Assembly (NCBI RefSeq): GCF_030142075.1
Contig: NZ_CP126241.1
Location: 2,604,001 to 2,668,000 of the forward strand
Length of the DNA: 64,000 nucleotides
DNA from: Arthrobacter sp. zg-Y20
Lineage (GTDB): Bacteria > Actinomycetota > Actinomycetes > Actinomycetales > Micrococcaceae
Reading direction: 5' to 3'
The notes beneath the pieces were generated by a model, which was given only the letters and a program-made list of their open reading frames with translations, ran no database searches and was not told the origin of the DNA. Numbering within the stretch: the stretch's first letter is position 1; every line of letters begins with the position of its first letter. Below, piece by piece: positions 42,836 to 53,279 of the stretch. The translations under genes were made by a program, and so were the position numbers.

Positions 42836-42866
42836 CCCAGCCCGGTAGCCCAGCCCGGTAGCCCAG
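42828..42866. repeat. three perfect tandem 13-bp repeats at the gluD stop
   Basis: CCCGGTAGCCCAG occurs three times without a mismatch (42828, 42841, 42854). Each unit contains TAG; the 13-bp period places the three TAGs in three different frames, and the first is the gluD stop. Confidence 0.95.
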
Positions 42867-42877
42867 CACGCACAAGA

Positions 42878-42914
42878 AAAAGGGGAGGACAGGCATCGCC
42901 TGTCCTCCCCTTTT
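42878..42914 (+). terminator. bidirectional terminator between gluD and dapE
   Basis: A perfect 17-bp stem (42878-42894 with 42898-42914), ATC loop, ending in TTTT on plus and on minus. Confidence 0.88.
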
Positions 42915-42950
42915 GTGTTCCCCGACCCTTGCGTGTTCCCCGACCCTTCT
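42915..42950. repeat. tandem 18-bp repeat between terminator and dapE
   Basis: Two units of GTGTTCCCCGACCCTTNN (42915-42932 and 42933-42950), identical except for the last two bases, followed by a 7-base partial third copy. No coding or promoter role is visible. Confidence 0.85.
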
Positions 42951-42982
42951 GTGTTCCTCCGGTGTCAGGGCGGCGCTGCCGC

Positions 42983-44074
42983 TTAGCCCAACCAGGACCG
43001 CAGCGCGGCCAGGCAGTCCCGGATCGCACCGGCATGCACATGCTCGTTGTCCGTGTGGGCCAGCAGAGCATCGCCGGGCCCGAAGTTCACCGCCGGGATG
43101 CCCAGTTCACTGAACCGGGCGACGTCGGTCCAGCCATACTTGGGCTTGGGCTCGGCCCCGACGGCGGCCACAAAGCTGGCGGCGGCGGGCAGGGTCAGTC
43201 CCGGGCGGGCGCCGGCGGCGGCGTCGGTGCGGACCAGGTCGAAACCGGCCAGCAGGTCCCGCACGTAGGCTTCGGCCTCATCCACGGTTTTGTCCGGGGC
43301 GAAGCGGTAGTTGATCTCCACCGTGGCGGCATCGGGAATAACGTTGCCCGCCGTACCGCCCCAAATCCGTACGGCGTTCAGGGATTCGCGGTAGTCCAGG
43401 CCTTCCACGGACACGGTGGCCGGCGAGTGGTCCCGCAGCCGCACCAGGATTTCGGCCGCGCCGTGGATGGCGTTCTCTCCCATCCAGGCCCGCGCCGAAT
43501 GCGCAGCCCGCCCGGCGGTGGTGGCATGGAACCGCATGGTGCCGTTGCAGCCGCCTTCCACAGTGCCGTTGGTGGGCTCCAATAGGATGGCGAAATCGGC
43601 CTTCAGCCAGTCCGCATGGCTGACGGCCAGCCGGCCCAGCCCGCTGAGGGAGGCCTCGACTTCTTCATGGTCGTAGAAAACGTAGGTGACGTCCCGGGTG
43701 GGTTCGGTGAGTGCAGCGGCCAGCGCCAACTGCACCGCAACCCCGCCCTTCATGTCCGTGGCACCGCGGCCGTACAGGACGTCGCCGTCCCGGGAGGACG
43801 GCACGGTTCCCCGTGATCCGGGCACCGTCGGCAGGGGCACGGTATCCAGGTGGCCGGCGAGGATGACCCGCTCTGTCCGGCCAAGATTGGTCCGGGCCAC
43901 CACGGAATCCCCGTCCCGTGACACCTCCAGGTGCGGGTAGGCGCGCAATGCCGTTTCGACGGCGTCGGCGAGGGCCTTTTCATTGCCCGAGACGCTCTCG
44001 AAATCCATCAGGACTGCCGTCAGCCGGGCTACGTCGTCGGTCAGGTCCAGGGAAGTTGTGTCAGTTTCGGTCAC
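42983..44074 (-). CDS. dapE: succinyl-diaminopimelate desuccinylase
   Basis: A 363-residue M20 di-zinc hydrolase releasing LL-diaminopimelate in the succinylase branch of lysine and peptidoglycan synthesis. Metal motifs: [11 protein letters not shown] near 72-82, [13 protein letters not shown] near 100-112, and the catalytic Glu pair DHEEVE near 138. The GTG start is 6 nt after a TACTGT box. It diverges from dapD with only 33 bp between starts. Confidence 0.94.
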   Translation of the reverse strand: MTETDTTSLDLTDDVARLTAVLMDFESVSGNEKALADAVETALRAYPHLEVSRDGDSVVARTNLGRTERVILAGHLDTVPLPTVPGSRGTVPSSRDGDVLYGRGATDMKGGVAVQLALAAALTEPTRDVTYVFYDHEEVEASLSGLGRLAVSHADWLKADFAILLEPTNGTVEGGCNGTMRFHATTAGRAAHSARAWMGENAIHGAAEILVRLRDHSPATVSVEGLDYRESLNAVRIWGGTAGNVIPDAATVEINYRFAPDKTVDEAEAYVRDLLAGFDLVRTDAAAGARPGLTLPAAASFVAAVGAEPKPKYGWTDVARFSELGIPAVNFGPGDALLAHTDNEHVHAGAIRDCLAALRSWLG

Positions 44075-44080
44075 CTTCCC

Positions 44081-44086
44081 ACAGTA
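44081..44086 (-). promoter_or_regulatory. -10 box, leaderless start of dapE
   Basis: TACTGT on minus, 6 nt before the GTG at 44074. The matching -35 would fall over the dapD start. Confidence 0.5.
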
Positions 44087-44094
44087 CCGCTCGG

Positions 44095-44100
44095 TAGACT
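44095..44100 (+). promoter_or_regulatory. -10 box, leaderless start of dapD
   Basis: TAGACT, 7 nt before the ATG at 44108. The matching -35 would fall over the dapE start codon. Confidence 0.5.
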
Positions 44101-44107
44101 GGGGCCC

Positions 44108-45088
44108 ATGACTTCAAGCCCTGCCCCAGCCCCCACTGAAGCAAGCACGGACTCCCGCACTGCCTCCGGCCTCGGCCTCGCCACGGTTGCCGCCGACGGC
44201 GCGGTGCTCGATGTATGGTTCCCCCGCCCGGTTCTCGGAGAGTCCGCCGCGGACTCCGCCCTGCACAGTGAACTGGAGGCCGCCGCCGAGGCGATGGCCG
44301 ACGGGATCCGCGGCACGCACGGCGAAGTGCTGGACACCAGGATTGACCTCGATGCCGCACCAGCCGGCACCGCCGACGCCTACCTGCGCCTGCACCTGCT
44401 CTCCAGCCGCCTGGTCCGCCCCAACACCATCAACCTGGACGGGATCTTCGGCTCGCTGCCCAACGTGGTCTGGACCAATTACGGACCCTGCGCCGTCGCG
44501 GACTTTGACGCCGTGCGGCTGCGGCTGCGCAGCCGCGGGCCGGTGACGGTCTTCGGCGTGGACAAGTTCCCCCGCATGACCGACTACGTGCTCCCAGCGG
44601 GTGTGCGCATAGCCGACGCCGGGCGGGTACGCCTCGGCGCGCACCTGGCTGAAGGCACCACCGTTATGCACGAAGGCTTCGTGAACTTCAACGCCGGAAC
44701 GCTGGGCACCTCCATGGTGGAAGGCCGGATTTCGGCCGGCGTGGTGGTCGGCGACGGCACCGACGTCGGCGGCGGTGCCTCGATCATGGGCACGCTGTCC
44801 GGCGGCGGCAAGGAAAAAATCACCCTCGGTGAGCGCGTGCTGCTGGGCGCGAACTCCGGTGTGGGCATCAGCATCGGCGACGACAGCGTGGTGGAGGCAG
44901 GCCTGTACGTCACGGCCGGTACCCGCGTCACGGTGCTCGGCGGCGGGGAGCCCCGGCAGGTGAAGGCCGCCGAGCTGTCCGGCGTGCCCAACCTGCTGTT
45001 CCGCCGTGACTCGGTGACCGGTGCCGTCCAGGCCCTGCCCCGCAACGGACGCACCGTGGAGCTGAATTCCGCGCTGCACGCGAACTAA
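44108..45088 (+). CDS. dapD: tetrahydrodipicolinate N-succinyltransferase
   Basis: 326 residues. Transfers succinyl from succinyl-CoA to tetrahydrodipicolinate. The C-terminal half is a left-handed beta helix with hexapeptide repeats, for example [20 protein letters not shown] and [20 protein letters not shown]. This is the longer actinobacterial DapD type. The frame is open upstream to 43931, but the ATG at 44108 is set by the -10 box and by the start of the conserved protein. Confidence 0.93.
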   Translation: MTSSPAPAPTEASTDSRTASGLGLATVAADGAVLDVWFPRPVLGESAADSALHSELEAAAEAMADGIRGTHGEVLDTRIDLDAAPAGTADAYLRLHLLSSRLVRPNTINLDGIFGSLPNVVWTNYGPCAVADFDAVRLRLRSRGPVTVFGVDKFPRMTDYVLPAGVRIADAGRVRLGAHLAEGTTVMHEGFVNFNAGTLGTSMVEGRISAGVVVGDGTDVGGGASIMGTLSGGGKEKITLGERVLLGANSGVGISIGDDSVVEAGLYVTAGTRVTVLGGGEPRQVKAAELSGVPNLLFRRDSVTGAVQALPRNGRTVELNSALHAN

Positions 45089-45099
45089 GCGGCACCGGC

Positions 45100-45969
45100 A
45101 TGCAACGGCTCCAGCAGCATGAGACCCGCAGCTTCCGGCTCCTGGTCCTGCTGCTGGGGCTGTGCCTGGCCGCGTTCGTCTCGCTCTTCGCGGTGGCGGC
45201 CCTGAACGGCAAAAAACATACCCCCGTCATTACCGAACGCTGCATCGCGTCGGTGGGCGGAGCGGAATACTCGCTGACCCTGGAACAGGCACGCAATGCC
45301 TCGATCATTTCCGGTGTGGCGGTGACCCGCGGCCTGCCGCCGCGAGCCGTGTCCATTGCACTGGCCACCGCCATGCAGGAATCCGGGCTGCGCAACTTGG
45401 ATTACGGGGACGACGCCGGCCCGGACTCCCGCGGCCTGTTCCAGCAGCGTCCCAGCCAGGGCTGGGGCAGTGAAGAGCAGGTCATGGACCCCGTGTATGC
45501 CGCCAATGCCTTCTACAACGGGTTGGAGAAGGTGCCGGGATACCTGGACCTGACGATTACCGACGCCGCCCAGGCCGTCCAGCGCAGTGCTTTCCCCGAG
45601 GCATACGCCAAACACGAAGGACCTGCCCGGGCGTTCGCCTCCGCCCTTACCGGGCAGACCCCTGCCGCGTTGTCCTGCACCCTGCGCCCGCCGTCGGTTT
45701 CCGCCGATGCCGGCGCCAGCGCGTCCGCCGTCGAGGAAATCTACGGTCCGCTGAACGGCTCGGTGCTCGGCCCGCTGTACCTGGCCGACGTCGAGGGAAC
45801 CTACGGCTGGTCCGTTGCGCAGTGGTTCGTGGCAAATGCCCAACTGCTCGGCATCGAGTCGGTGGCCTACGACGGACGCACCTGGCAGCTGGGCAGTTCC
45901 GTGTGGGAGCAGTCTTCTGCGGACGCCGGCCAGGTTGCCGTCACCGCCTACAGCGTCCCCGAGGAATAG
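45100..45969 (+). CDS. membrane-anchored lysozyme/transglycosylase-like protein
   Basis: 289 residues: one N-terminal signal-anchor helix (about 13-35), then a domain with ALATAMQESGLRNLDYGD near 86-103 and DSRGLFQQRPSQGWG near 108-122. The Glu in QES and the GLFQ/R segment recall the catalytic region of lytic transglycosylases and related lysozyme folds. Databases often carry unrelated names for this group. The C-terminal ~90 residues have no motif. It starts 12 bp after dapD and may share its transcript, which would fit a peptidoglycan role. Confidence 0.65.
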   Translation: MQRLQQHETRSFRLLVLLLGLCLAAFVSLFAVAALNGKKHTPVITERCIASVGGAEYSLTLEQARNASIISGVAVTRGLPPRAVSIALATAMQESGLRNLDYGDDAGPDSRGLFQQRPSQGWGSEEQVMDPVYAANAFYNGLEKVPGYLDLTITDAAQAVQRSAFPEAYAKHEGPARAFASALTGQTPAALSCTLRPPSVSADAGASASAVEEIYGPLNGSVLGPLYLADVEGTYGWSVAQWFVANAQLLGIESVAYDGRTWQLGSSVWEQSSADAGQVAVTAYSVPEE

Positions 45970-46012
45970 GGCACGCCGGACCGCCGGATGGGGAACCCGG
46001 CGACCGACCGAT

Positions 46013-46018
46013 TAGGCT
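46013..46018 (+). promoter_or_regulatory. -10 box, leaderless start of galE
   Basis: TAGGCT, 6 nt before the ATG at 46025, no Shine-Dalgarno. Confidence 0.5.
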
Positions 46019-46024
46019 AAGGGC

Positions 46025-47041
46025 ATGCGTATTCTAGTCACCGGTGGCACCGGCTATATCGGATCCCACACCACGCTTGCCCTGCTTGAAGCAGGCCATG
46101 ACGTGGTGGTCCTGGACAACCTGATGAACTCCAGCGAGGAGTCGCTTCGCAGGGTCCAGGAGCTGAGCGGCCGCAAGGCCGAGTTCGTGAAGGCGGATCT
46201 GCTGGACGAAGCAGCGCTGGAAACGGTCTTCAACGGCGCCGCCATTGACGCGGTTATCCACTTCGCCGGGCTCAAGGCCGTGGGCGAATCCGTAGCCAAG
46301 CCCCTGTACTACTACCACAACAACGTGGTGGGCACCATCAACCTGCTGCGGGCCATGGACCGGCACAACGTCCGCACCCTGGTCTTCAGCTCCTCCGCCA
46401 CCGTGTACGGTGCCTCTGAGGAGGTCCCGCTGACCGAGGACTCCCCCATGGACGCCGTCAATCCCTACGGCCGCACCAAGGAACAGATCGAAGACATCCT
46501 CAGTGATCTGGGCGCCGCCGACGGCCGGTGGAACATTGCGCTGCTGCGTTACTTCAACCCTGCCGGTGCGCACGAATCGGGCCGGATCGGTGAAGATCCC
46601 ACCGGCATCCCCAACAACCTGCTGCCGTTCGTGGCGCAGGTGGCCGTGGGCCGCCGGGAGAAGGTCATGGTCTTCGGCAATGACTACCCCACCCCGGACG
46701 GCACGGGTGTCCGCGACTACATCCATGTGGTGGACCTGGCAGCGGGCCACCTCGCCGCCCTGAACTTCCTGGCCGGCAACGGCGGAGTGCACCGCTGGAA
46801 CCTGGGCACCGGCAACGGGTCCTCCGTCCTCGAGGTCCTCACCGCGTTCTCCGCTGCCGCGGGCCGGGATGTCCCCTATGAGTTCGCGGCCCGCCGTCCA
46901 GGCGACGCCGCCGTCAGCTACGCCGATCCCTCCGCAGCGCACGCGGACCTGGGCTGGCGTGCCGAGCGCAGCCTGGCCACCATGTGCGAGGACCACTGGC
47001 GCTGGCAGAAGAACAACCCCGAGGGTTACGCCGCGTCCTAG
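46025..47041 (+). CDS. galE: UDP-glucose 4-epimerase
   Basis: 338 residues. NAD-binding GGTGYIGSH at residues 6-14; catalytic Ser in SSSATVYGA near 122-130 and the YxxxK pair in NPYGRTKEQ near 148. It interconverts UDP-glucose and UDP-galactose for envelope sugars and galactose use. Monocistronic, with its own leaderless promoter and a strong terminator. Confidence 0.95.
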   Translation: MRILVTGGTGYIGSHTTLALLEAGHDVVVLDNLMNSSEESLRRVQELSGRKAEFVKADLLDEAALETVFNGAAIDAVIHFAGLKAVGESVAKPLYYYHNNVVGTINLLRAMDRHNVRTLVFSSSATVYGASEEVPLTEDSPMDAVNPYGRTKEQIEDILSDLGAADGRWNIALLRYFNPAGAHESGRIGEDPTGIPNNLLPFVAQVAVGRREKVMVFGNDYPTPDGTGVRDYIHVVDLAAGHLAALNFLAGNGGVHRWNLGTGNGSSVLEVLTAFSAAAGRDVPYEFAARRPGDAAVSYADPSAAHADLGWRAERSLATMCEDHWRWQKNNPEGYAAS

Positions 47042-47075
47042 CGGTTCAGCTGGACGGACCGAATCCGCCGAAACA

Positions 47076-47121
47076 CCAAAAGAGAAGGTCCCCGGAAACA
47101 TCCGGGGACCTTCTCTTTTGG
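47076..47121 (+). terminator. bidirectional terminator between galE and gltA
   Basis: A perfect 21-bp stem (47076-47096 with 47101-47121) and AACA loop, AAAA/TTTT at the base; the genes converge here. Confidence 0.88.
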
Positions 47122-47140
47122 CGTTTTACGGCCGGAACAA

Positions 47141-48433
47141 TCAGCGCTGCGGGTAGTTCCGCTCGGGGGCGCCCGTGTACAGCTGGCGCGGGCGGCCGAT
47201 CTTCGTCTGGGGATCCTGCATCATTTCGCGCCACTGGGCAATCCAGCCCGGCAGGCGGCCGATGGCGAAGAGGACGGTGAACATCTTCTCCGGGAAGCCC
47301 ATGGCCTTGTAAATGAGGCCGGTGTAGAAGTCGACGTTCGGGTACAGCTTGCGCTCGATGAAGTAATCATCGGCCAGGGCCTTCTCTTCCAGGCGCATGG
47401 CGATATCCAGCAGCTCGTCGTTGCCGCCGAGCTTGGACAGGATTTCGTGGGCGGTGGCCTTGACGATCTTCGCCCGCGGATCGTAGTTCTTGTAGACGCG
47501 GTGCCCGAAGCCCATGAGCTTCACGCCGTCTTCCTTGTTCTTGACCTTCTCCATGAAGGTTTCCGGCTGCATGCCCGTGGCCTGGATGTCGCGGAGCATG
47601 TTCAGCACTGCTTCATTCGCGCCGCCGTGCAGCGGGCCGAAGAGTGCACTGATGCCGGCGGAGACGGACGCGAACATGTTCGCGTTGGAGCTGCCGACCA
47701 GGCGCACAGTGGAGGTGGAGCAGTTCTGCTCGTGGTCCGCGTGCAGGATCAGCAGCAGGTCCAGGGCCTTCACCAGGTCCGGATCGATTTCATACGGCTC
47801 GGCCGGCAGGCCGAAGGAGAGCCGCATGAAGTTCTCCACCAGGTTCATGGAGTTGTCCGGGTAGAGCATCGGCTGGCCGATGGACTTCTTGTGCGCGTAC
47901 GCAGCAATGACCGGCAGCTTGGCCATCAGCCGGACGGTGGACAGTTCCACCTGTTCTTCGTCGAACGGGTCCAGCGAGTCCTGGTAGAACGTGGACAGCG
48001 CGCTCACGGCCGAGGACAGCACCGGCATCGGGTGGGCGTCGCGGGGGAAGCCGCCGAAGAAGCCCTTGAGGTCTTCGTGCAGCAGGGTGTGGCGGCGGAT
48101 CCGCTGGTCGAAGTTCTCCAGCTCGGCGGGCGTCGGCAGTTCCCCGTAGATCAGCAGGTAAGACGTCTCGAGGAAGCTCGAGTGCTTGGCCAGCTGCTCA
48201 ATCGGGTAGCCGCGGTAGCGCAGGATCCCCTGGTCGCCGTCGATGTACGTGATGGCGGATGTGGTGGCCGCGGTGTTCATGAACCCGGGGTCGAACGTAA
48301 CGGTGCCGGTCTGCTTCAGCAGCTTGGAAACGTCGAGTCCGTCGTTTCCCTCCGCTGCGGCAACGCGGGGCAGCACAAGCTCGTCTTCCGGGTTTGCCCC
48401 GTACTGAAGCTTGGCACTGGGTTGCTCAGTCAT
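47141..48433 (-). CDS. gltA: citrate synthase
   Basis: 430 residues, hexameric type by length. Condenses oxaloacetate and acetyl-CoA. Active-site residues: His in LHADHEQNCST near 265, His in PLHGGANEAV near 305, and Asp in NYDPRAKIVK near 360. AAAGGAG lies 6 nt before the ATG. It is transcribed toward galE and separated from dapC by 184 bp. Confidence 0.95.
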   Translation of the reverse strand: MTEQPSAKLQYGANPEDELVLPRVAAAEGNDGLDVSKLLKQTGTVTFDPGFMNTAATTSAITYIDGDQGILRYRGYPIEQLAKHSSFLETSYLLIYGELPTPAELENFDQRIRRHTLLHEDLKGFFGGFPRDAHPMPVLSSAVSALSTFYQDSLDPFDEEQVELSTVRLMAKLPVIAAYAHKKSIGQPMLYPDNSMNLVENFMRLSFGLPAEPYEIDPDLVKALDLLLILHADHEQNCSTSTVRLVGSSNANMFASVSAGISALFGPLHGGANEAVLNMLRDIQATGMQPETFMEKVKNKEDGVKLMGFGHRVYKNYDPRAKIVKATAHEILSKLGGNDELLDIAMRLEEKALADDYFIERKLYPNVDFYTGLIYKAMGFPEKMFTVLFAIGRLPGWIAQWREMMQDPQTKIGRPRQLYTGAPERNYPQR

Positions 48434-48535
48434 TAAGTCTCCTTTAGGAGTTTTCGAAACCGCCGCTATGTAGCCGCTTCCGACGGGACATAGTGCATTC
48501 CGCTAAACTATTTCGCTAAAACGCTACCGGTATCA

Positions 48536-48564
48536 GTGCCCTTACCACTAATCGGTACGGGCAC
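48536..48564 (-). terminator. weak hairpin between dapC and gltA
   Basis: GTGCCC-T-TACC pairs with GGTA-C-GGGCAC around a 7-nt loop, one mismatch. It is 50 nt after the dapC stop on minus; no clear T-run, so termination is doubtful. Confidence 0.35.
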
Positions 48565-48617
48565 CGTTGTACAAGCGCAACATAGGCACGGACGGTATTC
48601 CGGTGCAGTGCCTAATA

Positions 48618-49799
48618 CTATTCCTGCCGGGGCCGCCCGCGGTCCAATTCCGCCGCGGCCAAGAGCCGGTCCGCCGCGGCACGGATATCGGCATCCGAAC
48701 CGGTCAACGCAATGCGGACATATCCTGCACCGGCATCACCGTAGAAAACACCGGGACCAACAACAATTCCCAGGTCCGCGAAACGGGAGACCGTTGTCCA
48801 CGTGTCTTCACCGGCGGTTGCCCACAGGTACAGGCCGGCCTCGGAATGCTCGATCTTCAACCCGAAGCCCTCCAGCGCCGGGACCAGCTGTTCGCGGCGG
48901 GCCCGGTAACGGTCCTTCTGCTGGGCCACATGCTCGTCGTCGCGCAGTGCTGCCGCCATGGCAGCCTGCACCGGGGCAGGGACAATCATTCCGGCATGCT
49001 TGCGGCTGTTGACCATATTGGCGATGATCGCCGGATCGCCGGCGGTGAACGCCGCCCGGTAGCCGGCCACGTTGGACTGCTTGCTCAGCGAGTACACGGC
49101 GAGCAGGGAATTGCTGCTGCCGCCGCTGACGCGGGGGTCAAGGATGCTGGGCACCGGTTCACCGCCGCGTGCGGGGTCCCAGGGGCCCCAGCCCAGTTCG
49201 GCATAACACTCATCGGAGGCCACCACGGCGCCGATTTCCCGGGCCTGCTCCACCAGGGTGCGCAGCGAGGACGCAGTCCGCACAATGCCGGTGGGGTTGC
49301 CCGGGGAGTTCACCCAGATCAGCCGCACGCGGGAACGGGTTTCCCCGTCCAGTTCGTCAAGGTTGTCGGCGGCCACCGCCGTCGCCCCGGCAAAGACCGC
49401 CCCCATGTCGTAGGTGGGATAGGCAACCACGGGGCGGACCACAACGTCCCCCTCCCCCAGCCCCAGCAGCAACGGCAGCCAGGCCACCAGTTCCTTGGAG
49501 CCGATGGTGGGCAGCACGTCCGCCGGGTCCAGGCCCGGCACCCCGCGCCGCCGGGCGAACCACTCGACCACTGCGTTCCGCAGGTCTGCGGTGCCGTGGG
49601 TGGTGGGGTAACCCGGCGCGTCAGCGGCGGCGCTGAGGGCTTCGCGGACGACGGCGGGGGTCGGGTCAACGGGCGTGCCGATGGAGAGGTTCACGGCACC
49701 CTCAGGGTGCTCTGCGGCCCGTCGCTGGTACGGGGCCATGGCGTCCCAGGGGTATTCCGGCAGGTCGAGCCCGAAGGCCCTTGATCCTGCCGGGCTCAT
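48618..49799 (-). CDS. dapC: succinyldiaminopimelate transaminase
   Basis: A 393-residue class I/II PLP aminotransferase that converts N-succinyl-2-amino-6-ketopimelate to succinyl-diaminopimelate, the step between DapD and DapE. The PLP Lys is in VYSLSKQSNVAGYRAA near 232-247, with WVNSPGNPTG near 166-175. The assignment to dapC rests on the adjacent ferredoxin (overlap of 4 bp), a pairing conserved in actinobacteria, and on dapD/dapE nearby. Confidence 0.88.
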   Translation of the reverse strand: MSPAGSRAFGLDLPEYPWDAMAPYQRRAAEHPEGAVNLSIGTPVDPTPAVVREALSAAADAPGYPTTHGTADLRNAVVEWFARRRGVPGLDPADVLPTIGSKELVAWLPLLLGLGEGDVVVRPVVAYPTYDMGAVFAGATAVAADNLDELDGETRSRVRLIWVNSPGNPTGIVRTASSLRTLVEQAREIGAVVASDECYAELGWGPWDPARGGEPVPSILDPRVSGGSSNSLLAVYSLSKQSNVAGYRAAFTAGDPAIIANMVNSRKHAGMIVPAPVQAAMAAALRDDEHVAQQKDRYRARREQLVPALEGFGLKIEHSEAGLYLWATAGEDTWTTVSRFADLGIVVGPGVFYGDAGAGYVRIALTGSDADIRAAADRLLAAAELDRGRPRQE

Positions 49800-50119
49800 G
49801 CCTGGTTCTGCGGAGGCAGGGCAGCGATGATGGGGTGGTCCTTATGGGTGTTGCCCACCTTGGCCGCACCGCCCGGGGATCCCAGGTCATCAAAGAACTC
49901 GACGTTGGCCTTGTAGTAGTCGGCCCATTCCTCCGGGGTGTCATCCTCGTAGTAAATGGCCTCTACCGGGCATACAGGTTCACAGGCGCCACAGTCCACG
50001 CATTCGTCCGGGTGGATGTAGAGGGAGCGTTCACCTTCGTAGATGCAGTCCACGGGGCATTCTTCGATACATGCCTTGTCTTTCACATCTACGCACGGCT
50101 GCGCAATTACGTACGTCAC
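49796..50119 (-). CDS. fdxA: 7Fe ferredoxin
   Basis: 107 residues. The Cys pattern ACIEECPVDCI with an early Cys, and CVDCGACEPVCPVEAI, gives one [3Fe-4S] and one [4Fe-4S] cluster. Small electron carrier in the cytoplasm. Its stop overlaps the dapC ATG, so both are on one transcript, although no redox step in DapC explains the pairing. Confidence 0.95.
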   Translation of the reverse strand: MTYVIAQPCVDVKDKACIEECPVDCIYEGERSLYIHPDECVDCGACEPVCPVEAIYYEDDTPEEWADYYKANVEFFDDLGSPGGAAKVGNTHKDHPIIAALPPQNQA

Positions 50120-50263
50120 GTCCCTTGCCTTCCTGATCTGCGTCCCGCCTGCCGGATGCCGGCGGTTCCGCTGGGTGTTGGTTCCACGTTAGTAGCCGAA
50201 GCCATTATCTCCCAGCCGGGACGGCCCGGCGCACGGCCCGGGTCCGGTCTGGGACCCGCCGCA

Positions 50264-50269
50264 TAGGAT
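50264..50269 (+). promoter_or_regulatory. -10 box, leaderless start of the SH3-like gene
   Basis: TAGGAT, 6 nt before the ATG at 50276. Confidence 0.5.
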
Positions 50270-50275
50270 GGTTCA

Positions 50276-50512
50276 ATGAACTTTTCCGAACCGGCAGCCC
50301 TGCTGCGCAGCCTGCAGCCGGGGGTCCGCGTGGTGGTGCGCTACCGGATCGACGGCGGTTTCACCGACGCCCTGGGCACACTGGGGGCCGTGGGCGATAC
50401 CGAATGCACAGTAGCGACCCGGCGCGGCGACGTCGTTATTGCCTACCCGCTGGTCACGGCCGCCAAAACCGTGCCGCCGCCTCCCCCGCGCCGCGCTCCC
50501 CGCAGGTCCTGA
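50276..50512 (+). CDS. small SH3-barrel-like protein
   Basis: 78 residues. The pattern GVRVVVRYRIDGGFTDALG followed by TVATRRGDVVIAYPLVTAAK resembles the N-terminal beta-barrel found in front of GNAT acetyltransferases of the Rv0428c type. Here only that domain remains, ending in a Pro/Arg tail; no acetyltransferase domain follows. It may be a stand-alone nucleic-acid or protein adaptor, or a remnant. It has its own leaderless promoter and a good terminator, which argue that it is expressed. Confidence 0.65.
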   Translation: MNFSEPAALLRSLQPGVRVVVRYRIDGGFTDALGTLGAVGDTECTVATRRGDVVIAYPLVTAAKTVPPPPPRRAPRRS

Positions 50513-50521
50513 GAAAAAACA

Positions 50522-50559
50522 GCAAAGGCCGCCGGAACAGTTGTTCCGGCGGCCTTTGC
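50522..50559 (+). terminator. bidirectional terminator
   Basis: A perfect 17-bp stem (50522-50538 with 50543-50559), AGTT loop, preceded by A-rich sequence, between convergent small genes. Confidence 0.88.
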
Positions 50560-50585
50560 CGCTCTTACACGCTTTTCCGGCTGCG

Positions 50586-50969
50586 CTAGGCAGCCTTGGC
50601 GGCGGCCCGGTCCCGGGCGAGCACCCGGGTGCAGGCCAGGACAGCGCCAACCGTGGCTACCGCCTGGCCGAACAGCCACACCAGTCCCGCTGTAACAACG
50701 GGCGGCTGCTCCTCGGCAGCAGCGCCGGTCACGATCAGCGGGGCCTCGTTGAGCAGGTCCAGGGAGAACAGCCCCAGCAGCAGATACGTGATGACGCCGG
50801 CGGCGGCACTGACCGCTGCGCTGCGCTGCCAAAGGCCGGCCAGCAGCGCCACAGCGCAGCTGAACACCACCGCCAGCACTGCGCCGACCGGAAGCCCGGT
50901 GTCGCCGGCATACACCACTTGGTTATGCAGCGAGGTGCCGAGGACAGCCGCCGTGATTCCGCCCAGCAC
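50586..50969 (-). CDS. small integral membrane protein, unknown
   Basis: About 127 residues from the GTG at 50969, with four hydrophobic helices. I recognise no family. The start is uncertain: the hydrophobic segment and its basic lead-in (RPPRWRGPLVAVLGG) begin a little upstream of that GTG. The next canonical start is an ATG at 51128, deep inside typA. A non-standard ATC at 51027-51025, just past the typA stop, is another option. It follows typA on the same strand. Confidence 0.6.
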   Translation of the reverse strand: MLGGITAAVLGTSLHNQVVYAGDTGLPVGAVLAVVFSCAVALLAGLWQRSAAVSAAAGVITYLLLGLFSLDLLNEAPLIVTGAAAEEQPPVVTAGLVWLFGQAVATVGAVLACTRVLARDRAAAKAA

Positions 50970-50978
50970 GGCGACCAG

Positions 50979-51002
50979 AGGCCCCCGCCAACGCGGGGGC
51001 CT
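50979..51002 (-). terminator. hairpin between typA and the membrane protein gene
   Basis: A perfect 10-bp stem AGGCCCCCGC/GCGGGGGCCT with a 4-nt loop, 30 nt after the typA stop and directly ahead of the GTG at 50969. It lacks a T-run, so it may be an attenuator or may be coding. Confidence 0.4.
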
Positions 51003-51031
51003 CTTGCCGGTGTCGGCCGTTGCGGTGATGA

Positions 51032-52954
<1,923 letters not shown>

Positions 52955-53180
52955 GCGTGAGGACTCAATTCATAGGAGATCAGTTCGGGGTGTTTCTTTT
53001 CCACCGGAGGGGCTCCGGCGTATCCGGCTGTTCTGTACGAATGCTGATTCAATCTCTTGCTCAATCACCAGTCAGAATCCACCGAAGGCCCCGCCGTCAG
53101 CGGGCACGCTAACATTCTAGTCGCAATACCATGTCTGCCCTAATGCGGCTTCACCGAGGGCGCAAATCCGGGGCAGGGCG
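52955..53180. other. intergenic, typA upstream region
   Basis: 226 bp with no gene signal. AT-richer stretches near 53030-53060 and 53105-53140 could hold the typA promoter; I see no defined operator or RNA. Confidence 0.3.
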
Positions 53181-53219
53181 GGGGTCTCACAGCGGGGTCT
53201 CACAGCTGGGTCGCACAGA
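53181..53219. repeat. tandem 13-bp repeat downstream of the dpp operon
   Basis: GGGGTCTCACAGC at 53181 and 53194 (identical), then a degenerate third unit at 53207. Confidence 0.85.
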
Positions 53220-53223
53220 CGCA

Positions 53224-53257
53224 GAAGGCGGGGAACCCGTTGGGGCTCCCCGCCTTC
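53224..53257 (-). terminator. terminator-like hairpin after dppDF
   Basis: GAAGGCGGGGA (53224-53234) pairs with TCCCCGCCTTC (53247-53257) around an inner CCC/GGG loop, 23 nt after the dppDF stop. No T-run. Confidence 0.55.
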
Positions 53258-53279
53258 CGTGCAGTTCTGCGGTGCGCTG

